Shown here piece by piece: positions 1 to 10,316 of a stretch of DNA of 32,583 nucleotides. The notes under the pieces are model-generated. The model saw only the letters and a list, made by a program, of their open reading frames with translations. It was not told where the DNA came from and did not search any database. How positions within the stretch are numbered: position 1 is the first letter of the stretch; every line of letters starts with the position of its first letter. Position numbers and translations under genes: made by a program. This stretch comes from Stutzerimonas degradans (GTDB lineage: Bacteria; Pseudomonadota; Gammaproteobacteria; Pseudomonadales; Pseudomonadaceae): contig NZ_JAMOHV010000021.1 of the NCBI RefSeq assembly GCF_024448505.1, positions 1-32,583 of the forward strand, given 5' to 3'.

Positions 1-192
1 GGCGTCCAGCGCCTTCTCCACGTCTTCGGCGCCCGAACGCGGGAACTCGGCGATCACTTCACCGTTCACCGGCGAAGTGTTGACGAAATACTCCCCCTTT
101 ACCGGCGGCACGAATTCGCCACCGATGTAGTTGCCGTAGCGCGGCTTGAAGGAAATGACGGCGCCTGGAGTACCGGGTTGGGCGTAGATCAT
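1..192 (-). CDS. exaC: NAD-dependent aldehyde dehydrogenase, ExaC type (5' part only)
   Basis: The reverse strand reads 64 codons from an ATG at 192 and runs off the left edge. The N-terminus (MIYAQPGTPGAVISFKPRYG, then NYIGGEFVPP) matches, from memory, the start of the Pseudomonas ExaC/AldB acetaldehyde dehydrogenase. That enzyme oxidises the aldehyde produced by the PQQ-dependent ethanol dehydrogenase ExaA and uses NAD+ in the cytoplasm. Only the N-terminal NAD-binding-domain entrance is visible; the catalytic Cys and Glu lie outside the window. It is divergent from pqqA, as I recall exaC being beside pqqA in P. aeruginosa, so the locus sits where a PQQ/ethanol-oxidation cluster would be expected. 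Other aldehyde dehydrogenases of the same subfamily start similarly, so the substrate is less certain than the family. Confidence 0.9.
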   Translation of the reverse strand, partial: MIYAQPGTPGAVISFKPRYGNYIGGEFVPPVKGEYFVNTSPVNGEVIAEFPRSGAEDVEKALDA

Positions 193-611
193 GTTGGGCC
201 TCTCTCTTCTGCTTGTGGAGCCTGCGCCAGACATGGCTCAGGGCATGGGACCGATCTTAGGCAGTGCCCTCCCACCCCCGGTATGCACCCATGGCAGCGG
301 AGCCCTCCTCATTTGGTAGTAGATGCCAACGATGCTGCAGCGCGCGGATTACGCGGCGTCGCGCCAATTTGGATGCAGCAAATAGCTACCGAACCGCAAG
401 AAAAAACCGCGCATCTTAGTCCCCTTCACGACTGCGAAATTGACCATGAACAAGGATGCCGAGTCGCATCGAAAATATTTTCCAAACTCAAGAAAAGCTC
501 GACCAAATGCCCGCAAAACCAACCCGAAAGTCCTATTAGTCACCCCCGCAAAGCGCCCTAATTTCGAGCTGCGACATCCTGTCCCCCCGTAAAAACCTGA
601 GGAGATTTGCC
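193..611. other. Divergent intergenic region between exaC and pqqA
   Basis: This 419-base gap holds the promoters of both divergent genes. Bases about 375-565 are visibly richer in A+T than the rest of the window, as expected for a regulatory region. A perfect 12-base palindrome lies at 471-482. The pqqA ribosome binding site GAGGAG is at 599-604, seven bases before the ATG. I could not identify a convincing sigma-70 or sigma-54 promoter. Short open frames here (178-561 plus, 349-543 minus) have no recognisable protein character and I regard them as chance. Confidence 0.6.
471..482. promoter_or_regulatory. Perfect palindrome in the pqqA/exaC control region
   Basis: The sequence GAAAATATTTTC is its own reverse complement and sits in the A+T-rich part of the divergent intergenic region, about 130 bases before pqqA. 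It could be a binding site for a dimeric regulator of either operon. No regulator is assigned; a 12-base palindrome in A+T-rich DNA can also arise by chance. Confidence 0.3.
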
Positions 612-686
612 ATGCAGTGGATCAATCCCGATTTCTGCGATCTGCGTCTGGGCTTCGAAGTCACCGCGTACGTCTACGTGCGCTGA
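612..686 (+). CDS. pqqA: PqqA-type ribosomal precursor peptide (24 aa)
   Basis: A 24-residue peptide, MQWINPDFCDLRLGFEVTAY followed by VYVR. In PqqA the glutamate and tyrosine of an E-x3-Y motif are crosslinked by PqqE and become the backbone of pyrroloquinoline quinone; here these are E16 and Y20. The DLRxGFEVT core is as in Pseudomonas PqqA. The start is fixed by GAGGAG at 599-604. Differences from the PqqA sequences I remember are Cys9, Ala19 (usually Met) and a second Tyr at 22 in place of the usual FASR/FANR-like tail. The next gene is pqqD, not pqqB. The peptide is too short for routine gene callers. Identity as a PqqA-family precursor is firm; that the product is PQQ itself is inferred and uncertain. 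Confidence 0.92.
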   Translation: MQWINPDFCDLRLGFEVTAYVYVR

Positions 687-694
687 GCCTGTGG

Positions 695-718
695 CCGGGG
701 CGGTCGCGATCGCCCCGG
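695..718 (+). terminator. GC-rich hairpin between pqqA and pqqD (possible attenuator)
   Basis: The arms CCGGGGCG (695-702) and CGCCCCGG (711-718) are perfectly complementary, with an eight-base loop. The hairpin starts eight bases after the pqqA stop and ends just before the pqqD ribosome binding site (GAGGA, 724-728). Only three T residues follow, so it would be a weak terminator or an mRNA-stabilising stem. Such a structure could make the precursor peptide more abundant than the downstream enzymes, as reported for pqqA in other bacteria. The functional role here is inference. Confidence 0.5.
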
Positions 719-735
719 TTTGCGAGGAAATGGTC

Positions 736-1029
736 ATGACAACAACAAACATTCTGCCGACGACCCGCTACGAGATTCGCCCGCCCTTCCTGTTCCGCTG
801 GGAGGAGTCGCAGCAGGCCCACGTGCTGCTCTACCCAGAGGGCATCGTCAAGCTCAACGCCACCGGCGGCGACATCCTCAAGCGCTGCAACGGCAAGACC
901 AGCGTCGCCGAGCTGATCGAACAGCTGGGCCGCGATTACCACGCATCCGATATCGACGCGATCGGCAAGGGCGTACTGAATTTCCTGGAGGTGTCCCATG
1001 GCAAAGGCTGGATCCGAGCTAAGGCTTGA
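736..1029 (+). CDS. pqqD: PqqD peptide chaperone
   Basis: A 97-residue protein of the PqqD/RRE (RiPP recognition element) family, which binds the PqqA leader and presents it to PqqE. Seen features are the family patterns LLYPEGIVKLN, a GxIL-type turn (GGDILKRCNG), VAELIEQLGRDY and a C-terminal helix ending in FLEV. The length is normal for free-standing PqqD. Two ATGs are possible (730 and 736); 736 is chosen because the GAGGA at 724-728 is then seven bases away. The 3' end overlaps pqqE by 32 bases, implying translational coupling. It follows pqqA directly, without pqqB and pqqC between them. Confidence 0.93.
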   Translation: MTTTNILPTTRYEIRPPFLFRWEESQQAHVLLYPEGIVKLNATGGDILKRCNGKTSVAELIEQLGRDYHASDIDAIGKGVLNFLEVSHGKGWIRAKA

Positions 1030-2143
1030 TGGCAGCGGCAATCCGGTCTGGCTGCTGCTGGAGCTGACCTACCAATGCCCGCTGCAGTGCGTGTTCTGCA
1101 GCAACCCGCGCAACTTCGCCGACTACCGCCCGCATGAGCTGAGCACCGCCGAATGGATCGACGTGATGGCCCAGGCCCGCGCAATGGGCGCCATGCAGAT
1201 CGGCTTCTCCGGCGGCGAACCGACCTTGCGCAAGGACCTCGAAACACTGGTCGCCGAAGCCGACCGCATGGGCTACTACACCAACCTGATCACCTCCGGC
1301 ATCGGTCTGACCGAAGCGCGCCTGCGCGCCCTGAAGGATGCCGGCCTGCGCCATATCCAGCTGGGCTTCCAGTCCACCGACCGTAACGTGGCGCGCGAGC
1401 TGGCCGGCGTCGATGCCTGGGAGCGCAAGCTCGGCATGGCGCGGCTGATCAAGTCGCTGGACTTCCCGATGGTGCTGAACGTACCGATCACCCGGCAGAA
1501 CATCAGCCAGATACCGGACATCATCGATTTTGCCGTCGAGCTGGGCGTCGAGTATCTCGAGCTGGCCAACGTGCAGTACTACAACTGGGCGCTGCTCAAC
1601 CGCGACGCACTGATGCCAACCCACGCCGAGCTGCAACGCGCCGAGGATCAGGTGCAGCGTGCGCGCGAGCGTTACGGCGATCGGCTGACGATCTTCTTCG
1701 TCATCCCCGACTACTACGAAGGCCGGCCCAAGGCCTGCATGAACGGCTGGGGCGCAATCCACGTCACCGTGGCGCCGAACGGCGATGTGCTGCCCTGCTC
1801 GCAGGCCACCAACTTCAAGAACCTGACCTTCCCCAACGTGCGCCAGCAGCGCCTGGAAGAGATCTGGCACGACTCGCCGGTGTTCAACCTTTACCGCGGC
1901 GACGCCTGGATGCCCGAGCCGTGCCGCAGCTGCGACGAGAAGGAAAAGGACTTCGGCGGCTGTCGTTGCCAAGCCTTGCTGCTGACCGGTAACGGCGCCA
2001 ACACCGATCCGGCGTGCAGCAAGTCGCCGCATCATCAGCTGATCCAGCAGGCCGTCGCGCTGGCGCAGGACGCCACCCGTCCGCAAGGCACGCTGATCGC
2101 CCGGCAGGCCAGCCAGGGGGTGGAACTTGAAATTGCCCCATGA
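998..2143 (+). CDS. pqqE: PqqE radical SAM peptide crosslinking enzyme
   Basis: 381 residues, usual length. PqqE uses S-adenosylmethionine and iron-sulfur clusters to form the carbon-carbon bond between Glu and Tyr of PqqA held on PqqD. The radical SAM motif CxxxCxxC is C27, C31, C34, followed by the SAM-binding FSGGEP. The SPASM region is complete: C247, C267, C309, C312, D318, C322, C324 and C340. The unusual Asp ligand of the second auxiliary cluster (D318, in KDFGGC) is kept. All ligands being intact argues for an active enzyme. GGAGGT lies six bases before the ATG. It overlaps pqqD upstream and a possible small gene downstream. The match to canonical PqqE is close throughout, so the crosslinking role is well supported by family knowledge. 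Confidence 0.95.
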   Translation: MAKAGSELRLDGSGNPVWLLLELTYQCPLQCVFCSNPRNFADYRPHELSTAEWIDVMAQARAMGAMQIGFSGGEPTLRKDLETLVAEADRMGYYTNLITSGIGLTEARLRALKDAGLRHIQLGFQSTDRNVARELAGVDAWERKLGMARLIKSLDFPMVLNVPITRQNISQIPDIIDFAVELGVEYLELANVQYYNWALLNRDALMPTHAELQRAEDQVQRARERYGDRLTIFFVIPDYYEGRPKACMNGWGAIHVTVAPNGDVLPCSQATNFKNLTFPNVRQQRLEEIWHDSPVFNLYRGDAWMPEPCRSCDEKEKDFGGCRCQALLLTGNGANTDPACSKSPHHQLIQQAVALAQDATRPQGTLIARQASQGVELEIAP

Positions 2144-2219
2144 CTCGTTCGGCGGCACAGTCAGCGCGGGCCTCGCGCTGACGCTCGGCTGCTACCTGCT
2201 GCTGCGCGTGCTGATCTAG
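2127..2219 (+). CDS. Possible 30-aa single-pass membrane peptide (TTG start)
   Basis: An open frame of 30 codons starting with TTG encodes a short polar head (LKLPHDSFGG) followed by a hydrophobic stretch (TVSAGLALTLGCYLLLRVLI) long enough to span a membrane. AGGGGG at 2115-2120 is placed six bases before the TTG, which is good ribosome-binding spacing. It overlaps the pqqE end by 17 bases and stops nine bases before the next gene, filling what would otherwise be a gap in a tightly coupled operon. I recognise no family. It may be a small subunit of the following membrane protein. The alternative is that it is merely the pqqE-2229 spacer; the non-ATG start and small size keep confidence moderate. 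Confidence 0.5.
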   Translation: MKLPHDSFGGTVSAGLALTLGCYLLLRVLI

Positions 2220-2228
2220 GAGACAGCG

Positions 2229-2732
2229 ATGCAACTGTCCGTCTTCGATGTGCTGGCCCGCTACGCGCACCTCGTGTTCGCGCTGGTGTGGGTTGGCCAC
2301 AACTACGCCAACTTCATCCAGAACCCGCGCTTCGTGCCGCTGCAGAACGGCATCGATACCGCCACGCTGAACCGCGATCTGGAGGCGCGGATGAAGCGCG
2401 AGCACGGCATCTTCCGCTACGCCTCGCTGGTGGTCTGGGCCTCGGGGATGTTCATGCTCTGGCAGCGCGGCTGGCTGGTCGACGCACTGCTGCTGCAAGG
2501 CCCGCTGGCGGCCATCGGCCTCGGTGCGTGGATTGGCACGGCGATGCTGCTCAATCTCTGGCTGGTGCTCTGGCCGCATCAGAAAAAGCTGCTCGGCTTC
2601 GTCCCGGCGACGCTGGAGGAGCGCGTGCGCTGTTCGCGGATCACCTTCCTGTCCTCGCGCAGCAACACCATCCTTTCCTTTCCTCTGCTGTTCCTCATGG
2701 CGGCCGGTGGTCATGGCCTGCACCTTTTCTGA
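2229..2732 (+). CDS. Four-helix membrane protein, urate-oxidase N-terminal-domain-like
   Basis: 167 residues with four predicted membrane segments at about 7-29, 62-83, 86-115 and 145-165. The pattern RYAHLVFALVWVGHNY and the segment NLWLVLWPHQKK resemble the membrane domain of PuuD-type urate hydroxylases (Urate_ox_N), but the protein is much shorter and has no cytochrome c domain. Histidines H14 and H24 lie in the first helix, with H59, H117, H162 and H165 near membrane ends; they could bind a heme or metal, which is an inference. AGGAGA precedes the ATG by a few bases. The 3' end overlaps the following SerC-like gene by 20 bases. Its place in the pqqADE operon suggests a redox or transport role for the mature product. 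Family assignment is tentative. Confidence 0.75.
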   Translation: MQLSVFDVLARYAHLVFALVWVGHNYANFIQNPRFVPLQNGIDTATLNRDLEARMKREHGIFRYASLVVWASGMFMLWQRGWLVDALLLQGPLAAIGLGAWIGTAMLLNLWLVLWPHQKKLLGFVPATLEERVRCSRITFLSSRSNTILSFPLLFLMAAGGHGLHLF

Positions 2733-3813
2733 ACAGGCCGAGCGCTACAGCTTCGCCGCCGGTCCGGCGCAACTGCCGCGCGAGGTGCTGAGCCAGATCC
2801 ACGAGGAGCTGCCGGACTGGCAAGGCAGCGGCTTCTCCCTGCTGGAACAACCGTTCACCAGCACTGCCTACAAGCAATTGATGAGCGACACCGAACAGGA
2901 CCTGCGCGCGTTGGCGGCGATTCCCGCCAACTATCGTGTGCTGTTCCTGCAAGGCGGCGCCTCGGCGCAGTTTGGCCTGCTGCCGCTCAACCTGCTGCAA
3001 CCCGGACAAAGCGCCGACTATCTGGAAAGCGGCCACTGGGCTTGCAAGGCCATCACCGAGGCACGCCGGCATGGGCCGGTCAGCGTGGTGGCGAGCGGTG
3101 CGGCGGACGGCTTCACCGCCCTGCCCGCCGTCGAGACCTGGCAGCTCGACCCCGACGCCGGCTACTGCCACCTCACCAGCAATGAAACTGGCAATGGCCT
3201 GCAGCTGCGTGATTTCCCGCAACTGTCGGTACCGCTGGTGGCGGACATGACCTCGGACTTTCTCACCCGCCCCGTTCCCGTCGAGCGCTTCGGGCTGATC
3301 TACGCCAGCGCACAGAAGAACATCGGTGTCGCCGGGCTGTGCCTGGTCATCGTCCGCGACGATCTGCTGCGTCCGCCATCGGCCGGGCTGCCGGCGGCGT
3401 TCAGCTATGCGGTGCAGGCCGAGCAGCAGAGCCGCTTCAACACACCGCCGACCTTCGCCCTCTACGTCGCCGCGCTGATGCTGCGCTGGATCGCCGCGAA
3501 CGGCGGTCTCACCGCGATGGCAGCGAGTTGCCGGAAAAAAAGCCAGCGCCTGTACGCCTGCCTCGACCACAGCGAGTTGTACCGCTGCCGCCAGCGGGAG
3601 GAGGATCGTTCCACCGTGAACGTCTGCTTCGAGCTGCGCGAGCCGGCGTTGCTGCCGCTGCTGCTCACCGAGGCCGAGCGGGCCGGGCTGCATCATCTGG
3701 CCGGGCACGCGGCCGTCGGCAGCCTGCGTGCCAGTCTGTATAACGCCATGCCGCTGGCGGGCGTCGAGCGGCTGGTCGCCTTCCTGCAACAGTTCGAGCG
3801 TGAACATGGCTGA
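2713..3813 (+). CDS. SerC-fold PLP-dependent aminotransferase paralogue with altered substrate pocket
   Basis: 366 residues, the length of phosphoserine aminotransferase, and co-linear with it end to end. Cofactor residues are kept: the PLP lysine K202 in SAQKNIG, W109, T155, D178 in VADMTSD, and the partner-subunit motif FNTPPTF. The phosphate-binding pair that is His-Arg in SerC (SHR motif) is F48-T49 in SLLEQPFTS, and the Arg of the GHR motif near the C-terminus is Ala (GHAAVG, A333); R339 is kept. Phosphoserine is therefore an unlikely substrate. The ATG at 2713 overlaps the upstream gene by 20 bases. A normal serC is presumably elsewhere. The operon position suggests it acts on an amino group in the PqqA-derived product; that is inference. 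A true but divergent serC is the alternative. Confidence 0.85.
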   Translation: MACTFSEQAERYSFAAGPAQLPREVLSQIHEELPDWQGSGFSLLEQPFTSTAYKQLMSDTEQDLRALAAIPANYRVLFLQGGASAQFGLLPLNLLQPGQSADYLESGHWACKAITEARRHGPVSVVASGAADGFTALPAVETWQLDPDAGYCHLTSNETGNGLQLRDFPQLSVPLVADMTSDFLTRPVPVERFGLIYASAQKNIGVAGLCLVIVRDDLLRPPSAGLPAAFSYAVQAEQQSRFNTPPTFALYVAALMLRWIAANGGLTAMAASCRKKSQRLYACLDHSELYRCRQREEDRSTVNVCFELREPALLPLLLTEAERAGLHHLAGHAAVGSLRASLYNAMPLAGVERLVAFLQQFEREHG

Positions 3814-4654
3814 GCGCAACATGACTCGGCGCCGGCTGGGCCAACGGCTGGCACTGCAACTGGCCTGCGCCGCCAGCTATCTGCCGGCGACGCGCAGCCG
3901 TGCGCAAGCGGTGGATGTCATGGGCTTGCGCTTCCCCTCACCCGTGGGCATCGCCGCCGGATTCGACCGCTGCGGCCGGCTCGGCCGGCGCGCCGCTCGG
4001 CTGGGTTTCGGCTTCACCGAAGTCGGCAGCTGCACCGCGGCCGAACTGTTCGAGATGCGCCCGCCCAACGCTGGCGGACTCGCCCTGGTCGGCCTCAATC
4101 TGAGTCTTGACCCAACCCGCTCGACGGCAGAGCTGTGCGCCGACCTGACGCTTGCCTGGGCGCAGGCCGATTACCTGATGCTGAACCTGATCAGCCCGCT
4201 CAGCGCGCCGCTGCTGGCCGAAGAGCGGCGTGCGCGGCTGATCGAACTGCTGCGCGCGCTACGCAATCGCGCGCATGCATTGAACAGCTGTGGCAACCGC
4301 CGCGTGCCGCTGGCGGTCAAGCTGCGCAGCCTGCCCGGCCAGGTGCCGATGGCGCTGGCCGACGCGTTACTGGAGCTTGGCTTCGATGGTCTGCTCGCCG
4401 CTCATGACCCCGGCCCGCCAGCCACGGCTGAGCGCTATTACGGCTGGCAGGACGATGATCAGCAATTGCTGGCCTGCCGGCAGATCGAGCAGCTGCATCA
4501 GCTCTGCGACGGCGCGCTGGCGTTGATGTCGGTCGGAGGGGTGCAGACCGCCGCGCACCTGCAGGCCCGGCTGGCGGCCGGTGCACGACTGGTGCAGGTG
4601 CACAGCGCGTTGCTGCGCGAGGGGCCGTTCATTGCCCAGCGCCTGCTGGGCTGA
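3806..4654 (+). CDS. PyrD-fold (dihydroorotate dehydrogenase-like) flavoprotein paralogue
   Basis: 282 residues, about 50 shorter than class 2 PyrD. FMN-binding parts are recognisable: MGLRFPSPVGIAAGFD at 39-54, GFGFTEVG at 67-74, the flavin lysine K172 in LAVKLRSLPG, VGGV at 243-246, and LVQVHSALLREGP at 262-274 for the FMN phosphate. The block around NRMGFNN in PyrD, which supplies an orotate-binding Asn, is missing between residues 91 and 96. The NxSSPNTPG loop is NLISPLSAP (127-135), keeping Ser130 but losing the second Asn, and the ATNT asparagine is H200. It probably binds FMN but not dihydroorotate. Overlap of eight bases with the SerC-like gene supports coupling. An alternative start at 3821 would give 277 residues. 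Its reaction is unknown; oxidation of a pathway intermediate is a reasonable guess. Confidence 0.85.
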   Translation: MAERNMTRRRLGQRLALQLACAASYLPATRSRAQAVDVMGLRFPSPVGIAAGFDRCGRLGRRAARLGFGFTEVGSCTAAELFEMRPPNAGGLALVGLNLSLDPTRSTAELCADLTLAWAQADYLMLNLISPLSAPLLAEERRARLIELLRALRNRAHALNSCGNRRVPLAVKLRSLPGQVPMALADALLELGFDGLLAAHDPGPPATAERYYGWQDDDQQLLACRQIEQLHQLCDGALALMSVGGVQTAAHLQARLAAGARLVQVHSALLREGPFIAQRLLG

Positions 4655-4670
4655 TACTTCTCAGCCCAGC
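4645..4670. terminator. Palindromic hairpin spanning the convergent PyrD-like/glgB stop codons
   Basis: GCTGGGCTGA (4645-4654) and TCAGCCCAGC (4661-4670) are perfect 10-base inverted repeats around a six-base loop. Each arm contains the stop codon of one of the two convergent genes, and both proteins consequently end Leu-Gly-stop. No T run follows on either strand, so it is at best a bidirectional hairpin, perhaps RNA-stabilising, rather than a classical intrinsic terminator. Confidence 0.5.
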
Positions 4671-6867
4671 GGGCGCAGGATGACCACGCCGAGCGGTGGC
4701 AGCGTCAGCTGCAGCGAGTACTGTTCGCCGTGCGCCGGCGTGCCTTCGGCAAGAATGCCGCCACCGTTGCCGACGTTGGAGCCACCGTAACAGGCCGCAT
4801 CGCTATTGAAGATTTCCTGCCAGCGCCCCTCCTGCGGCACACCTACGCGATAGCCCTCGCGCACCACCGGGGTGAAGTTGCCGATCACCAGCAGCGGACG
4901 GCCCTCGGCATCGCGGCGCAACCAGGCGAGCACGCTGTTACCGCGGTCATCGCCGATTAGCCACTGGAACCCACGCGGGTCGCTGTCGAGCTGATGCAGC
5001 GCCGGTTCCGTGCGATACAGCCGGTTCAGATCGCGTACCAGATGCTGCGCGCCCCGGTGGTCTGGCTCCTCGAGCAGGAACCAGTCCAGCTCGCGGTCGT
5101 GATTCCATTCGCGCCACTGGCCGAATTCGCTGCCCATGAACAGCAGCTTCTTGCCCGGATGCGTCCACATGAAGCTCAGGTACGCACGCAGGTTGGCAAA
5201 CTTCTGCCAGCGATCCCCCGGCATCTTGTCGATCAGCGAGCCCTTGCCGTGCACCACCTCGTCATGGGAGATCGGCAGTACGAAGTGCTCGGAGTAGGCA
5301 TAGATCATGCCGAAGGTCATCTTGTCGTGGTGGTACCGGCGATGAACCGGGTCTTCCTGGATGTATTTGAGCGTGTCGTGCATCCAGCCCATGTTCCATT
5401 TGTAGGAGAAGCCGAGCCCGCCTTCGCTGGTCGGCTTGCTGACGCCCGGGAAGGCGGTGGACTCCTCGGCGATCACCAGTGCACCGGGCGTTTCGCTGGC
5501 GACCACGTCGTTCAGGTGACGAAGAAAGTCGATCGCCTCCAGGTTCTCTCGGCCGCCGTGGCGGTTGGGAATCCACTCGCCGTCCTTGCGTGAGTAGTCG
5601 CGGTACAGCATCGAGGCGACCGCATCCACGCGCAGTGCATCGACGTGGAATTCGCGCAGCCAGTGCAGCGCCGAGGCCAGCATGAAGCCATGCACCTCGG
5701 TGCGGCCGAGGTTGTAGATGTAGGTGTCCCAGTCCTGGTGGAAGCCCTCGAACGGATGGTCGTACTCGTACAGCGAGGTGCCGTCGAAGTCGCCCAGGCC
5801 GTGGGCATCGGTCGGGAAATGCGCAGGTACCCAGTCGAGGATCACGCCGACCCCCGCCTGGTGGCAGGCATCGACGAAGGCGGCGAAATCGTGCGACGTG
5901 CCGTAGCGCGCACTGGGGGCGAACTGCGACAGCGGCTGGTAGCCCCAGGAACCGCCGAACGGATGCTCCATGATCGGCATCAGTTCGATATGGGTGAAGC
6001 CCATCTCGACCACGTAGGGGATCAACCGCTCGGCCAGTTCGTGCCAGTCATACAGGCGGTCGTCGTCAGCACGCTGCCACGAGCCGGCATGCAGCTCGTA
6101 AATGCTCATCGGCGCGTCGTAGGCCTGCAGCGCCTTTCGCCGTTGCAGCCAGTCGGCGTCGCGCCACGGGTAGTCCAGCGGGCGCGCGACCACCGAGGCC
6201 GTGCCCGGCGGGTGCTCGGTGGCCAGCGCCACCGGGTCGGCCTTGAGCGGCAGCACGCCCTGCGGACCGAGAATCTCGTACTTGTAGGCATCGCCCGGCT
6301 GCAGCCGCGGGATGAACAGCTCCCACACCCCCGAAGGGAAGCGCAGCCGCATCGGGTGGCGGCGCCCGTCCCAGCCGTTGAAATCGCCCACCACCGAGAC
6401 ACGTCGCGCATTCGGCGCCCACACGGCAAAGCGCACGCCCGATATGCCATCGACCTCCACCACCTGAGCGCCGAATACCCGGCCGATCTCGCGGTGGTTG
6501 CCTTCGGAGAACAGATGCATGTCGATCTCGCCCAGCTGCGGACTGAAGCTGTACGGGTCTTCGGTGACCTGCTCGCCGCCGGCCCAGCGGATGCGCAGCA
6601 GATATGGCTGCGGATGCAGCAGGCGGGTGACGAAGAAGCCCGGCACCTGCCCCTGCTCCATGCTGCCCAGCGCGTTGGCACCGGAGCGATCCAGCACCTC
6701 GACGCTCAGCGCATTCGGCAGATAGGCACGAATGACCAGACCGTCGCCGTCGGCGTGCGGCCCCAGAATGGCAAACGGATCGCCGTGTTCGGCACGCACC
6801 AGCGCATCCACGTCGGCATCGCTGGGCAGCAGGTTTTCTCCGGGCATGACCACGGCCGGACGATTAC

Positions 6868-6871
<4 letters not shown>
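4661..6871 (-). CDS. glgB: 1,4-alpha-glucan branching enzyme
   Basis: 736 residues, normal for GlgB. It cuts alpha-1,4-glucan chains and re-attaches the segment in alpha-1,6 linkage. The N-terminal carbohydrate-binding modules ([33 protein letters not shown]) are followed by the GH13 barrel, with nucleophile D416 in LRVDAVASM, acid/base E469 in [10 protein letters not shown] and transition-state stabiliser D537 in [10 protein letters not shown]. The ATG at 6871 overlaps the treS stop (ATGA), so it is translationally coupled to treS-maltokinase. It is the last gene of the glgE-treS-glgB operon, supplying the branch points of the glucan made by GlgE. It converges on the PyrD-like gene with only six bases between stop codons. 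Confidence 0.97.
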
Positions 6872-10191
<3,320 letters not shown>

Positions 10192-10316
10192 GTCTTTCGG
10201 TCCTCGTACCGCTGTGCCCCGGGCAGTGTGCCGCGCGGCGTCAGTCGCCAGAAGCGACATTCGATTTGATCGATATGTGTCTGTTTCTAAAGCACTTGAT
10301 GAGCTCTCTTGAGTCG

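Noticed and set aside
178..561. Open frame in the exaC-pqqA gap
   Set aside because: It begins inside exaC, lacks a ribosome binding site and its composition is not protein-like; the region looks regulatory.
2524..2712. N-terminal extension of the SerC-like protein
   Set aside because: It lies inside the preceding membrane-protein gene, and SerC homology begins only after the ATG at 2713.
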